Origin: Bradyrhizobium sp. WBAH42 | Lineage (GTDB): Bacteria > Pseudomonadota > Alphaproteobacteria > Rhizobiales > Xanthobacteraceae | DNA: 64,000 nt | Assembly (NCBI RefSeq): GCF_024585265.1 | Contig: NZ_CP036533.1 | Location: 4,101,001 to 4,165,000 of the forward strand | Reading direction: 5' to 3' | Shown here: in pieces, positions 33,573-42,131 of the stretch | Numbering within the stretch: position 1 is the first letter of the stretch | How the letters are laid out: each line of letters starts with the position of its first letter | Notes under the pieces: generated by a model | What the model was told of the DNA's origin: nothing | What the model saw: only the letters and a program-made list of their open reading frames with translations | Databases searched by the model: none | Translations under genes and position numbers: made by a program

Positions 33573-34961
33573 ATGACATCGGACGGATCGATTTGCGACC
33601 TCACGGCCACCGAGCTTGCCCGCACCATTGCGAGGGGCGAAGTATCCTCGCGTGAGGCCGTCGAAGCGCATCTGGCGCGGATTGCGAGCCTCGATCCGCA
33701 ATTGGCGGCATTCGTGACGGTGGATGCGGACGGCGCCCGCCGCGCTGCGCGGATGTGCGATGCGGCCTCCGCGCCGGTCGGCCCGCTGCACGGCGTGCCC
33801 ATAGGCATCAAGGACCTCACCGACACTGCGGGACTTGCGACGACTTACGGATCGGTGCTGTTCCGCGATCACGTCCCGGCCGAGGATGATCTCGTTGTGG
33901 CGCGGCTGCGGCGCGCCGGCGCGATCATTCTGGGCAAGACCAACACGCCGGAGTTCGGCTTCGGCGCGGTCTGCACCAACAGATTGCGCGGACCGACACG
34001 CAATCCGTTCGATCCCGCGCTGACCTCCGGCGGATCGTCCGGCGGCTCTGCCGTCGCGGTCGCATCCGGCATGGTGCCGCTGGCGCATGGCACCGATTTC
34101 GGCGGCTCGGTGCGCACGCCCGCCAGTTTCTGCGGCGTCGCCTCGATCCGGCCGACGCCCGGCCGCATCCCGTCGCCGCGCCGGCCGCTCGGCTGGGACA
34201 TGCTGGCGACCCACGGCTTCCTCGCCCGTGGTGTCGATGATCTCGAACTCGCGTTGTCGGTCTGCGCTGGAGGCGATGCGGATGATCCGCTCTCGCTCGG
34301 CAGCGCCGGTGATGATCCACCCATCGCTGGCCGTCCCCGGATTGCCGTCACGCCCGATTTCGGTGTCGCGCCCGTTGCACACGAGGTTCGTGTGCGCTTC
34401 GCTGCGGCTTGCGAGTCGCTCGCGCGTGTTGCCGATGTCGTGCCGTCCTCGCCCGATTGCAGCGGCGCCATCGAAGCCTTCCGCACCTTGCGAGCCGCGC
34501 ACATCGCGAACAGCTATGGCGACTTGCTGAGGACGCGGCGTTCTGAGCTCACGCCGACGGTGATCTGGAACATCGAGGCCGGCGCAAACCTCTCCGCGCA
34601 GGACTACCTCACCGCCGAGCGGCGTCGCACCGCGATCTATCGCAGCTTTCGCGAGCTGTTCACTGTTACCGATTTCCTGGTCGCGCCGGCTGCGTCGGTC
34701 TTTCCCTGGCCGAATGAGATCAGCGACATCACTGCCATCGATGGGGCCGCGCTCGAGACGCCGATCGATTATCTCGCCGTCACCTTCATCGTGTCGCTGG
34801 TCGGTTTTCCGGTCCTGACCTTGCCGGTGCCGCGCGGGGAGAATGAGCTGCCCTTCGGCATCCAGATCATCGCGCCGCCGGGATGCGAATCCCGCTTGTT
34901 TGCCTTCGGCCGCATGCTCGAAAACGAACTGGGTTTTTCGCATCGCCGGCCGCCTCTCTGA
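33573..34961 (+). CDS. amidase-signature family hydrolase
   Basis: The 462-residue enzyme has the complete signature: GIKDL (Lys), TSGGSSGGSA (cis-Ser) and DFGGSVRTPA (nucleophile Ser), and the C-terminal LPFGIQIIAPPG. It is divergent from the polyamine-type importer and convergent with the racemase gene, whose stop is adjacent. The context (hydantoinase, racemase-like proteins) makes N-carbamoyl or other amide derivatives plausible substrates. The start has a weak ribosome site, so the N-terminus is provisional. Confidence 0.91.
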   Translation: MTSDGSICDLTATELARTIARGEVSSREAVEAHLARIASLDPQLAAFVTVDADGARRAARMCDAASAPVGPLHGVPIGIKDLTDTAGLATTYGSVLFRDHVPAEDDLVVARLRRAGAIILGKTNTPEFGFGAVCTNRLRGPTRNPFDPALTSGGSSGGSAVAVASGMVPLAHGTDFGGSVRTPASFCGVASIRPTPGRIPSPRRPLGWDMLATHGFLARGVDDLELALSVCAGGDADDPLSLGSAGDDPPIAGRPRIAVTPDFGVAPVAHEVRVRFAAACESLARVADVVPSSPDCSGAIEAFRTLRAAHIANSYGDLLRTRRSELTPTVIWNIEAGANLSAQDYLTAERRRTAIYRSFRELFTVTDFLVAPAASVFPWPNEISDITAIDGAALETPIDYLAVTFIVSLVGFPVLTLPVPRGENELPFGIQIIAPPGCESRLFAFGRMLENELGFSHRRPPL

Positions 34962-35711
34962 TCAGCTGTCGCGATGTTCGAGCCGGGCGGCGAGCGCATC
35001 GGCAAGGCCCATGGTCGGCTTGGCGGCGGGCCGGCGGAACGTGCCGGCGCTCGCCTTGCGCAGACGCAGCGCATGCAGCGCCTCGGCTTGCTTCACTGAC
35101 GCTATGACCTGATCGACCACGGGGACGGGGATCCGGTCGGCAACGCGCTCGGCAAGGCCCGAGAGCGGGGCGCCGGCGAAGATCAGCACATCGGCCTCGT
35201 CCTCGACGATGGCGCGCCGGGCGAGCTCGACCAGCACGTCCTCTTTCTCGGTGCCGACCTCGGAGATCGCCTGAAACGGCGTATCCAGCATGCGGATGCC
35301 GGCGCAGCGCTCCCACAGGCCGTGGGCGCGGACGCATTCCTCGTACCAGGGCCCTAGCGCCTGAGCGAAGGTGACGATGGCAAAGCGGCGTCCAGCCATG
35401 CACGCGGTCAGCATCGCCGCCTCCGCCATGCCGACCACGGGAATGTCGAAGCTCTCGCGCGCGGCGAACAGGCCGGGATCTCCGAACGCCGCGATGATCG
35501 CGGCGTCGACCTTCCTGTGCTGCTCGGCCAGCATTTCCAGCGCGATGGCGCCGCCGATCTGCGCCTCGGTGCGGGTCGCGATATAGGGCACGCCGCGGGT
35601 CGCGGTGCAGGGGATCAGCTCGGTGCCTTCTGAGGCCGCGCGCTGCCCGACCTCCAGCATCAGCTGCGTGACCTCGGTGCTGGTGTTGGGGTTGAGCAGC
35701 AGCAGCTTCAT
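34962..35711 (-). CDS. Asp/Glu-hydantoin racemase family protein lacking both catalytic cysteines
   Basis: The 249-residue protein has the family's LNPNTS opening (residues 6-11), FGDPGL and VVGMAEAAM blocks of hydantoin racemases. In characterised enzymes the catalytic Cys stand in ACFGDPG and LGCAGM. Here the first position is Ala75 (AAFGDPG) and the second region reads LIFAGAPL, with Gly180 in the expected place. Cys34, 104, 126 and 136 are elsewhere. It may bind or convert a related ligand without the two-base mechanism. It follows its GntR regulator by three bases. Confidence 0.88.
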   Translation of the reverse strand: MKLLLLNPNTSTEVTQLMLEVGQRAASEGTELIPCTATRGVPYIATRTEAQIGGAIALEMLAEQHRKVDAAIIAAFGDPGLFAARESFDIPVVGMAEAAMLTACMAGRRFAIVTFAQALGPWYEECVRAHGLWERCAGIRMLDTPFQAISEVGTEKEDVLVELARRAIVEDEADVLIFAGAPLSGLAERVADRIPVPVVDQVIASVKQAEALHALRLRKASAGTFRRPAAKPTMGLADALAARLEHRDS

Positions 35712-35714
35712 GGT

Positions 35715-36425
35715 TCAGGCCGCCGTCCGCTTGGCCTGAGAGGCGGCGAGGACTTCCAGCAGCGCCGTGCCGGTGCGCGCGACATGCGCGCCGAGCAAGC
35801 GGCCGGCCGCTTCGCCGTCGCGCGCTTCGAGGGCGGCGAGGATGTCGGCGTGCTCGTCGACCGAATTGCTCCAGCGCCTGTCGGCGCCGAGCGCGAGATA
35901 GCGCGCGCGCTCGGCGCGGGAGATCAGCGTCTCGTGCGCCTCGCGCAGCGGCGTGTTGCGCGCCATGCGGACGATGGTGTTGTGGATCTCGCCGTTGAGT
36001 GCGAAATAATCGTCGAGCTTGCCGTTGCGGTGATGACCTTCCATCCGGGTCTGCAGCGTGCGCAGGCGGGCGAGATCGCGCTCGGTGGCGCGCTCCGCGG
36101 CAAGCTCGGCGGCGAGCCGCTCGATGCCGGCGAGGGCCTCGAACAATTCCGAGATGCCGTCGACCGCGATATCGGCAATGCGCGGGCTGCGGTTGGGACG
36201 CAGCTCGATCAACCCTTCCGCCGCCAGCACCTTCATCGCCTCGCGCAAGGGGGTGCGCGATACGCCGAGCTCCTTCGACAGTTTCGTCTCCTGGGTCTGC
36301 GAGCCCGGCGGCAGCTCGCCGCGAATGATCATCGTCCGCATCCGCGCGGCGGCGCGCTCATGCAGTCCCATTCGCTTGAGCTTGGGCGACTTTCGCCCCG
36401 GGTTCGGTTCGGATTTCTGCTGCAC
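35715..36425 (-). CDS. GntR-family regulator, FCD (FadR) subfamily
   Basis: The 236-residue protein has an N-terminal winged helix (ETKLSKELGVSRTPLREAMKVL, residues about 46-67) and a C-terminal FCD ligand domain with metal-type His in FALNGEIHNTIV and a late DEHADILAAL. It probably regulates the adjacent racemase and the divergent decarboxylase-like and dihydropyrimidinase genes. Start is GTG at 36425 with AGGAAA; an internal ATG at residue 19 is possible. A palindrome at 36526-36542 is the candidate operator. Confidence 0.91.
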   Translation of the reverse strand: MQQKSEPNPGRKSPKLKRMGLHERAAARMRTMIIRGELPPGSQTQETKLSKELGVSRTPLREAMKVLAAEGLIELRPNRSPRIADIAVDGISELFEALAGIERLAAELAAERATERDLARLRTLQTRMEGHHRNGKLDDYFALNGEIHNTIVRMARNTPLREAHETLISRAERARYLALGADRRWSNSVDEHADILAALEARDGEAAGRLLGAHVARTGTALLEVLAASQAKRTAA

Positions 36426-36525
36426 GAGAGATTTCCTGCTTGCAACTCATCCTAGCCATCCCGAGCCGAAGGCGATGCCCAAATAGGCGACGTATGTGGC
36501 TTAAAACAAATGCATATCGAACAAA

Positions 36526-36542
36526 TTGCATGCAGTATGCAA
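36526..36542. promoter_or_regulatory. palindrome TTGCAT-N5-ATGCAA in the GntR intergenic region
   Basis: A perfect 6-bp inverted repeat with a 5-bp spacer lies in the AT-rich part of the 198-bp gap between the divergent gntR and decarboxylase-like genes. Size and composition suit an FCD-type GntR dimer. A further TGCAT lies just upstream (36511-36515). Confidence 0.55.
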
Positions 36543-36623
36543 ATTGCCGGTTGCGCGCACCACGGGGGATGCCGATGATCGTTTCGAGGGAGCGTTCATG
36601 CGTTCCACGGCAACGGAGCGATC

Positions 36624-37370
36624 GTGACCGATGTAGTCTTGCGCAAACGCCTTGGCATGATCACGCCGTCCTCCAACTCGGTGCTCGAGCCCGTCACCAG
36701 CGCCATGCTGGCCGGTGTCTCCGGCATCACCGCACATTTCTCGCGCTTCCGCGTCACCGAGATCGCGCTCGATGCCGCCGCGCTGAGCCAGTTCGATGCC
36801 TCGGTGATGTTGCCGGCGGCCGATCTGCTGGCGGATGCCAAGGTCGACGCGATCGCCTGGAATGGCACGTCCGCAAGCTGGCTCGGCATCGGGCGCGACC
36901 GTAGCCTGTGCGAGGCGATCATGGCGCGCACGAATGTTCTGGCAACGACATCGACGCTGGCCTGCATCGATGCGGCGCGCGCGCTCGGCGCGAGGCGCAT
37001 CGGCCTGGTCTCGCCCTATACCGACGACGTGCAGCGGCGCATTGCCGACGTCTGGGCCGAGGAGGGGATCACCCCGCATGCCGAGCGGCATCTCGGCTTG
37101 CGCGACAACTTTTCCTTTGGCGAGGTCGCGCCGGCGACGATCGCAGGCATGATCCGGGCGGTGGCGGCGGAGGGGTCTGACGCCATCGTCATTCTCTGCA
37201 CCAATCTCGATGGTGCGGCGCTTGCGGCCACGCTGGAGCGGGAGCTGGACATCGCCGTGCTCGATTCGGTCGCGGTGACGCTGTGGCGGACCCTCGGCCT
37301 CGCGGGCGGAGATGTGACGGCCCTTGCGCAATGGGGGCGGATCTTCCACACAATGCAAAAGATCAAGTGA
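36624..37370 (+). CDS. Asp/Glu racemase superfamily, arylmalonate-decarboxylase-like
   Basis: The 248-residue protein is of the maleate isomerase/arylmalonate decarboxylase branch, with ITPSSNSVLEP at residues 13-23. Maleate isomerases need two Cys. Here the first position is Gly81 in WNGTSAS, and the second is Cys192 in VILCTNL. This Gly/Cys pair is the arrangement of Bordetella arylmalonate decarboxylase, so a decarboxylase or one-Cys isomerase is more likely than a maleate isomerase. Start is GTG at 36624 with a GGAG site. Dihydropyrimidinase follows after 11 bases. Substrate unknown. Confidence 0.85.
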   Translation: MTDVVLRKRLGMITPSSNSVLEPVTSAMLAGVSGITAHFSRFRVTEIALDAAALSQFDASVMLPAADLLADAKVDAIAWNGTSASWLGIGRDRSLCEAIMARTNVLATTSTLACIDAARALGARRIGLVSPYTDDVQRRIADVWAEEGITPHAERHLGLRDNFSFGEVAPATIAGMIRAVAAEGSDAIVILCTNLDGAALAATLERELDIAVLDSVAVTLWRTLGLAGGDVTALAQWGRIFHTMQKIK

Positions 37371-37381
37371 CGGAGACATCA

Positions 37382-38791
37382 GTGACGCAGCTCGACCTCA
37401 CCATCCGCGGCGGCACCATCGTGACGGCCAGCGACGAGTGTCGCGCCGATATCGGCATTCGCGACGGCCGCATCGTCAGCATCGCCGATCGTATCGAGGG
37501 CGCGGCCCGCGAGATCGATGCGACGGGTCTATTGGCGCTGCCGGGCGGCATCGACAGCCACGTGCATATCTCGCAGCCTTCAGGCCCCGACGTGGTGATG
37601 GCCGACGACTTCGCCTCGGCGACGCGCGCGGCGGCGGCCGGCGGCAACACCATGGTGCTGCCCTTCGCGCTGCAGGAGAAGGGCACCTCGCTGCGCACCT
37701 GTGTCGAGAACTATCGCAAGCTCGCTGAAGGTGAGTGCTACATCGATACCGCCTTCCATCTCATCATCTCCGACCCGACTGCCGTGGTGCTCGGGCAGGA
37801 GCTGCCGGCCCTGGTCAAGGACGGCTACACCTCGTTCAAGGTGTTCATGACCTATGACGACCTCGTGCTCAGCGACAAGCAGCTGCTCGAGGTCTTCGAC
37901 GTTGCGCGCCGCGAGGAGGCGCTGGTCATGGTCCATTGCGAGGGCTACGACGCCATCCGCTTCCTCACCAGCAAGCTGGAGCGCGAAGGTCATCTCGCGC
38001 CGTACTATCACGGCACCTCGCGGCCGCAGGCGGTCGAGCGCGAGGCGACGCACCGTGCCATCAGTCATGCCGAGGTGATCGGCGTTCCCATCATGATCGT
38101 GCACGTCTCCGGACGCGAGGCGATGGAGCAGGTGCGCTGGGCCCAGCAGCGCGGCCTGCCCGTTCACGCCGAGACCTGCCCGCAATACATCACGTTGACG
38201 GCCGATGACATGAAGGGCCTCAACATGGATATCACGGGCGCGAAATATGTCTGCTCGCCGCCGCCGCGCGATGTCGAGAGCCAGAAGGCGATCTGGGAAG
38301 GCATCGCGTCGGGTGTGTTCCAGACCTTCTCGTCCGATCACTGCCCGTTTCGCTACGACGATCCCAAGGGCAAGCTGACGCCGAACGCCCGCACCTCGTT
38401 CCGCTGGGTGCCGAACGGCATTCCCGGCGTCGAGACGCGGCTGCCGATCCTGTTCTCTGAAGGCGTCTCGAAGGGCCGCATCACCCTGCAGAAGTTTATC
38501 GAGCTGACGGCGACCAACCACGCTCGCATCTACGGCCTCTATCCGCGCAAGGGCTCGATCGGCGTCGGTTTCGATGCCGACATCGTTCTCTGGGATCCCA
38601 AGTTGAAGAAGCCGATCCGGCAGGCCGATCTGCATCACGGCGCGGACTACACGCCGTGGGAAGGTTTTGAGGTCACGGGATGGCCGGTGACGACGATCGC
38701 CAGGGGAGAGGTCGTCTGCAGCCAGGGCCGCATCGTCGGCAGCAAAGGCGCAGGCCAGGTGCTGAGCCGGGGCAAATCGAGCCTGATCTGA
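37382..38791 (+). CDS. hydA: dihydropyrimidinase / D-hydantoinase
   Basis: The 469-residue amidohydrolase has all dinuclear zinc ligands: HVH near residues 59-61, the carboxylated Lys in SFKVFMTY near 152, His in VHCEG near 184 and VHVSG near 240, and Asp in SSDHCPF near 317. It hydrolyses dihydropyrimidines or 5-substituted hydantoins to N-carbamoyl products. Start is GTG at 37382 preceded by CGGAG. It follows the decarboxylase-like gene closely. N-carbamoyl products could be handled by one of the amidases nearby, though no classical carbamoylase is present. Confidence 0.94.
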   Translation: MTQLDLTIRGGTIVTASDECRADIGIRDGRIVSIADRIEGAAREIDATGLLALPGGIDSHVHISQPSGPDVVMADDFASATRAAAAGGNTMVLPFALQEKGTSLRTCVENYRKLAEGECYIDTAFHLIISDPTAVVLGQELPALVKDGYTSFKVFMTYDDLVLSDKQLLEVFDVARREEALVMVHCEGYDAIRFLTSKLEREGHLAPYYHGTSRPQAVEREATHRAISHAEVIGVPIMIVHVSGREAMEQVRWAQQRGLPVHAETCPQYITLTADDMKGLNMDITGAKYVCSPPPRDVESQKAIWEGIASGVFQTFSSDHCPFRYDDPKGKLTPNARTSFRWVPNGIPGVETRLPILFSEGVSKGRITLQKFIELTATNHARIYGLYPRKGSIGVGFDADIVLWDPKLKKPIRQADLHHGADYTPWEGFEVTGWPVTTIARGEVVCSQGRIVGSKGAGQVLSRGKSSLI

Positions 38792-38810
38792 TCCGGCGCG
38801 ACACGCCGCC

Positions 38811-39032
38811 ATCGCGCTTCAAAGCGCGATGAGATTGGGATTGATTTGCTGCGACGACGGTAGTGGGCCCCCTCTCCCGCTTGCGGGAGAGGGGTGGGGA
38901 GAGGGTGCTTCCGCAATGGGACAATCCCCAAGAGGAGAAAGCCCTCACCCGGCGCTTCGCGCCGACCTCTCCCGCAAGCGGGAGAGGTGACCGACCGCGG
39001 CAATCGATTCAACCTAAATCGATCGCGCTTCA
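38811..39032. repeat. intergenic palindromic repeat, full copy (copy 3)
   Basis: The layout is the same as copy 2: 22-bp CCTCTCCCGC hairpins at 38871-38892 and 38966-38987, a middle CCGCAATGGGAC stretch shared with copy 2, a GGCGCTTCGCGCC hairpin, and the right end CAACCTAAATCGATCGCGCTTCAG. It occupies the whole gap between convergent dihydropyrimidinase and azoreductase genes and supplies the azoreductase stop codon. Confidence 0.85.
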
Positions 39033-39656
39033 GAAGGTCGCGGCGATTGCAGCGAGGCGTTGATGGGCCCTTTCACGGGCGGCATCGATCGGCTGCTGCG
39101 GTCCGGTGGTTGGACCGATCAACACGAAACGGACATTGCTGATCCCGATGAAACGCAGGATTTCCCGCAAGTAGGGCGTTGCCATATCGATGCGACCGCG
39201 GTTCATGCCGGTGGCAAAATCGCTGCCGCTGGCGATGATCACCAGCGTCGGCCGGTCCTGCAGCAGCGGAAGATATCCCTGCGATGGATCGAATCGAAAG
39301 GTGAGGCCGGGCTGGACGATGATGTCGAACCATTGCTTGAGCTTGTAGGGAAGGCTGAAGTTCCACATCGGGGTCGAGATCAGCACGCGATCGGCGAGTG
39401 AGAAGCGCAGCGCCATTCGCTCGGCCTCGGCAAAGCTCTCGCGTTGCGCGTCGGTGAAGCCTTGAGCCTTCATGCGCGCATATTTGGCTTCGACGATAGG
39501 GCCCGTGAATTCCGGCATCCGCTCACGCCAAATGTCCACGACGTCAACGTCCCAATCCGGCCGAGTCTGGCGGAAGCCATCGAGAAAGACGCGCGCGCCG
39601 GCCGTCGAGACGGACTCGGCGCGCGGCGAGCAGGACAGGTGCAGGAGCTTTGCCAC
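39030..39656 (-). CDS. azoR: FMN-dependent NADH-azoreductase/quinone reductase family
   Basis: The 208-residue flavodoxin-like reductase has the FMN phosphate loop LLHLSCSPRAESVS (residues 4-17), STPMWNFSLPYKLKQWFD, and IIASGSDF, which are AzoR signatures. It reduces quinones or azo compounds with NADH. It is the last gene of the 19.7-kb minus-strand cluster, three bases after the SMP-30 fusion gene. Its TGA stop is formed by an intergenic repeat end. Confidence 0.91.
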   Translation of the reverse strand: MAKLLHLSCSPRAESVSTAGARVFLDGFRQTRPDWDVDVVDIWRERMPEFTGPIVEAKYARMKAQGFTDAQRESFAEAERMALRFSLADRVLISTPMWNFSLPYKLKQWFDIIVQPGLTFRFDPSQGYLPLLQDRPTLVIIASGSDFATGMNRGRIDMATPYLREILRFIGISNVRFVLIGPTTGPQQPIDAARERAHQRLAAIAATF

Positions 39657-39659
39657 AGC

Positions 39660-41234
39660 TCATCCCAGCGCTCTGATGACGGTGTCGGCCCTGGTCACGA
39701 TCGCGACGTTCTGCATGGCGAAATTGATTGAGGCGTTGTGCCAGTCGGCATTCATGGTCGAGCAGCAATCCTCGGGGACGATCATGAAATAGCCCTTGTC
39801 GGCGCCGGTCCGCGCGGTGTGCTCGATCGACATGTTGGTCCAGGCGCCGGTGTTGATGATCATGTCGCGGCCGGTCGCTTTCAGGATCGTCTCGAGGCGC
39901 GTGCCTTCCCATGCGCTCATCCGCATCTTCTCGACGACGAAATCGCCGGGCCGTGGCTCGAGGCCTGAAACCGGAGCCGCGCCCCAGCTTCCGCGCACCA
40001 TCGCCTTGCTGTCGACGAGGCCTTCGAACAGCGGCGCGTTCAGCGTGACGCCGGGTGCGCCGGGCTCGACCACGAACCAGACATGGATGATGGCGACGCC
40101 GCGGGCGCGTGCGGCTTCCGCGAGGCGCCGCACATTCTCCACGACGTGCTGCTGCTTGGCGTGACCGGGCGCGCCGGACTCGGCGAAAGCCCCGCCGTCC
40201 ATGATGACGTCGTTCTGGAGATCCTGGATGATCATGGCGCAGCGTTGCGGATCGAGCCGCATCTCGCCCTCGGTCAGAATAGGCGCGGCTGGCGATGAGC
40301 TCGGGCTTGTTCCGCCACCAGCGCGCCGGCCGCTCATATAGGGCTCATGCCGCGGGCCGACCTTGGTCGGAATCGCATACACCGAATGCGTCGAGGTGAG
40401 GTAAAGCGTGCGGAAATCCGGCCCGCCCCAGGCGAGGTTGGCGACGAGTTCGGGCAGGCGGACCTTGCCGAGCAGTTCGCCGCGCGGCGAAAAGACCCAG
40501 ACGCCGCCGGGCGCGGTAACCCAGACATTGCCGTGCTGATCGGACTTCATGCCGTCGGGCAGACCGGGCTCGAGCTCGGACTTGATGCCGCTCGCAAACA
40601 CGCGCGCATTCGACAGCGAGCCGTCGCTGTTGACGTCGAACGCGCGGATCAGAGCCTGCACCGTGTCGTTGACGTAGAGCAGCTTCTCGTCCGGCGAGAA
40701 GCACAGCCCGTTCGGCTGGTCGAACAAACTGCGCTCGACCACGAGCTTCGGCTCGCCGCCCGGCACGACGCGGTAGACGCCCTGGAAGCCGAGCTGGCGC
40801 GGCCGCTCGACACCATAGACCGGCATGCGGCCATACCAGGGATCGGAGAAATAGATCGCGCCGGATGAATGCACGCAGACGTCGTTCGGGCTGTTGAGCT
40901 CCTGGCCGCCGAAATGCGAGGCCAGCACCTCGCGCCGTCCGTCCGGGCGTTCGCGAACCAGCGACGAGGTCGCGTGCTCGCAGACGATCAGATTGAGCTC
41001 GGCATCATAGGTCATGCCGTTGCATTTGTTCGACGGGCGTTTGACCTCGACGACGCCGCGCCGCGCATCCCATCGCCTGCGCACGTCGCCCGGCATGTCC
41101 GAGAACAGCAGATAATGATCGACCGGGTGCCAGATCGGCCCTTCCGTGAAGTCGAAGCCGGTGCCGATCTGGGCGACCGGCGCATAGGGATCGATCAGGG
41201 TCTCGAACTCGCTTCGCAGGGTGACATGCGTCAT
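39660..41234 (-). CDS. SMP-30/gluconolactonase domain fused to isochorismatase-like domain lacking the catalytic Cys
   Basis: A 524-residue two-domain protein. Residues about 20-300 are an SMP-30/gluconolactonase beta-propeller (FDFTEGPIWHP with metal-ligand Glu, NSPNDVCVHSSG, SDPWYG). A Gly/Ser/Pro linker (about 300-322) leads to an isochorismatase-like domain, with the Asp in IIQDLQND and Lys436. The catalytic Cys is replaced: TNMSIEHTAR has Ser469. The second domain may be inactive, binding, or Ser-based. A lactonase plus a cysteine-hydrolase fold fits ring cleavage of an intermediate. It lies 18 bases downstream of the MBL gene. Confidence 0.9.
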   Translation of the reverse strand: MTHVTLRSEFETLIDPYAPVAQIGTGFDFTEGPIWHPVDHYLLFSDMPGDVRRRWDARRGVVEVKRPSNKCNGMTYDAELNLIVCEHATSSLVRERPDGRREVLASHFGGQELNSPNDVCVHSSGAIYFSDPWYGRMPVYGVERPRQLGFQGVYRVVPGGEPKLVVERSLFDQPNGLCFSPDEKLLYVNDTVQALIRAFDVNSDGSLSNARVFASGIKSELEPGLPDGMKSDQHGNVWVTAPGGVWVFSPRGELLGKVRLPELVANLAWGGPDFRTLYLTSTHSVYAIPTKVGPRHEPYMSGRRAGGGTSPSSSPAAPILTEGEMRLDPQRCAMIIQDLQNDVIMDGGAFAESGAPGHAKQQHVVENVRRLAEAARARGVAIIHVWFVVEPGAPGVTLNAPLFEGLVDSKAMVRGSWGAAPVSGLEPRPGDFVVEKMRMSAWEGTRLETILKATGRDMIINTGAWTNMSIEHTARTGADKGYFMIVPEDCCSTMNADWHNASINFAMQNVAIVTRADTVIRALG

Positions 41235-41252
41235 CGGTCGATCCTCGACATT

Positions 41253-42101
41253 TCAAGCCGGGAACCAGTTGCGCTGGGGCAGCGATTGAACAATGGGGCC
41301 GGGGACCTGATCATGCAGCCGCCCCACGACATTGCCGCCGTCGATCTTGGCGGGCCGGTCGTGGACCGGGAGCAGGTAGCGCGAATTGCTGAGCAGCTTC
41401 TTGATCGCCGCCTTCTCCGCGCGCTTGGTGGTGCCGTGGTTGCCGGTGGTGCGCGGCTCCCAATCGTGGATTTCATGGAAGGGCGTGACGATCTGGTCGT
41501 TGAAATCGTAGATCACGTCGCCGCAGATGGTCGCGATGCCGTCGGCGGTGTGGACGATGATGTTCATCGAGCCCTCGGTGTGCGCGTTGGCGGCGTCGCA
41601 ATAGACGCCGGGCATCAGCTCGATCGGTCCGGTGATTTCGAGATCCAGGAAGCGCAGCGCGCTCTTGGTGTGCAGGCGGTCGATCAGGTGCTTGATGTCG
41701 GGCGCCGGATATTGCGGATGCATCAGGCCCGAGACGGAATATTCGAGCTCCTTGCGGTTGAGCACGACGGTCGTGTTCATCGGGAACAGATCGTCCTTGC
41801 CGGCATGGTCGATGTGCAGATGGGTGTGACAGACGAAGCGGACGTCGCCCATGCGGACGCCGTGGCGGGCGAGCTGGTTCTCGATCATGTTCTCATGATA
41901 CTGGAGTCCCCGCATACCCAGCGTCTCCATGATCTGGTTGGAGCGATAGCCGGTGTCGACCACGACCGGATAGGGGCCGCCGAGGATCAGGAAGCCGAGG
42001 GTGAGGACGCGGCGGGTGCGGCCGCAGTCGCGGCCGAGCACCAGGAAGCTCGATTCCAGCTCGATATCGCCGTAGTCCAGGATCTTGATCTCCAGCGCCA
42101 T
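41253..42101 (-). CDS. MBL-fold metallo-hydrolase (lactonase-like)
   Basis: The 282-residue protein has the metal motif HLHIDH (His94, His96, Asp98, His99), then later His ligands in AHTEGS and an Asp in ICGDVIYD. The arrangement is that of N-acyl-homoserine-lactonase-type MBL proteins, which open lactone rings. Here it lies in a catabolic operon with two other lactonase/amidohydrolase-type genes, so a pathway lactone is more likely than a quorum signal. Confidence 0.88.
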   Translation of the reverse strand: MALEIKILDYGDIELESSFLVLGRDCGRTRRVLTLGFLILGGPYPVVVDTGYRSNQIMETLGMRGLQYHENMIENQLARHGVRMGDVRFVCHTHLHIDHAGKDDLFPMNTTVVLNRKELEYSVSGLMHPQYPAPDIKHLIDRLHTKSALRFLDLEITGPIELMPGVYCDAANAHTEGSMNIIVHTADGIATICGDVIYDFNDQIVTPFHEIHDWEPRTTGNHGTTKRAEKAAIKKLLSNSRYLLPVHDRPAKIDGGNVVGRLHDQVPGPIVQSLPQRNWFPA

Positions 42102-42131
42102 TCGTTTCCCTCCTGTCTCGTTTCTTGTCTG

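Noticed and set aside
41253-42101. Quorum-quenching AHL lactonase
   Set aside because: The MBL motif fits, but the gene lies deep in a catabolic cluster and no quorum-sensing genes are near; lactonase-like is all that can be said.
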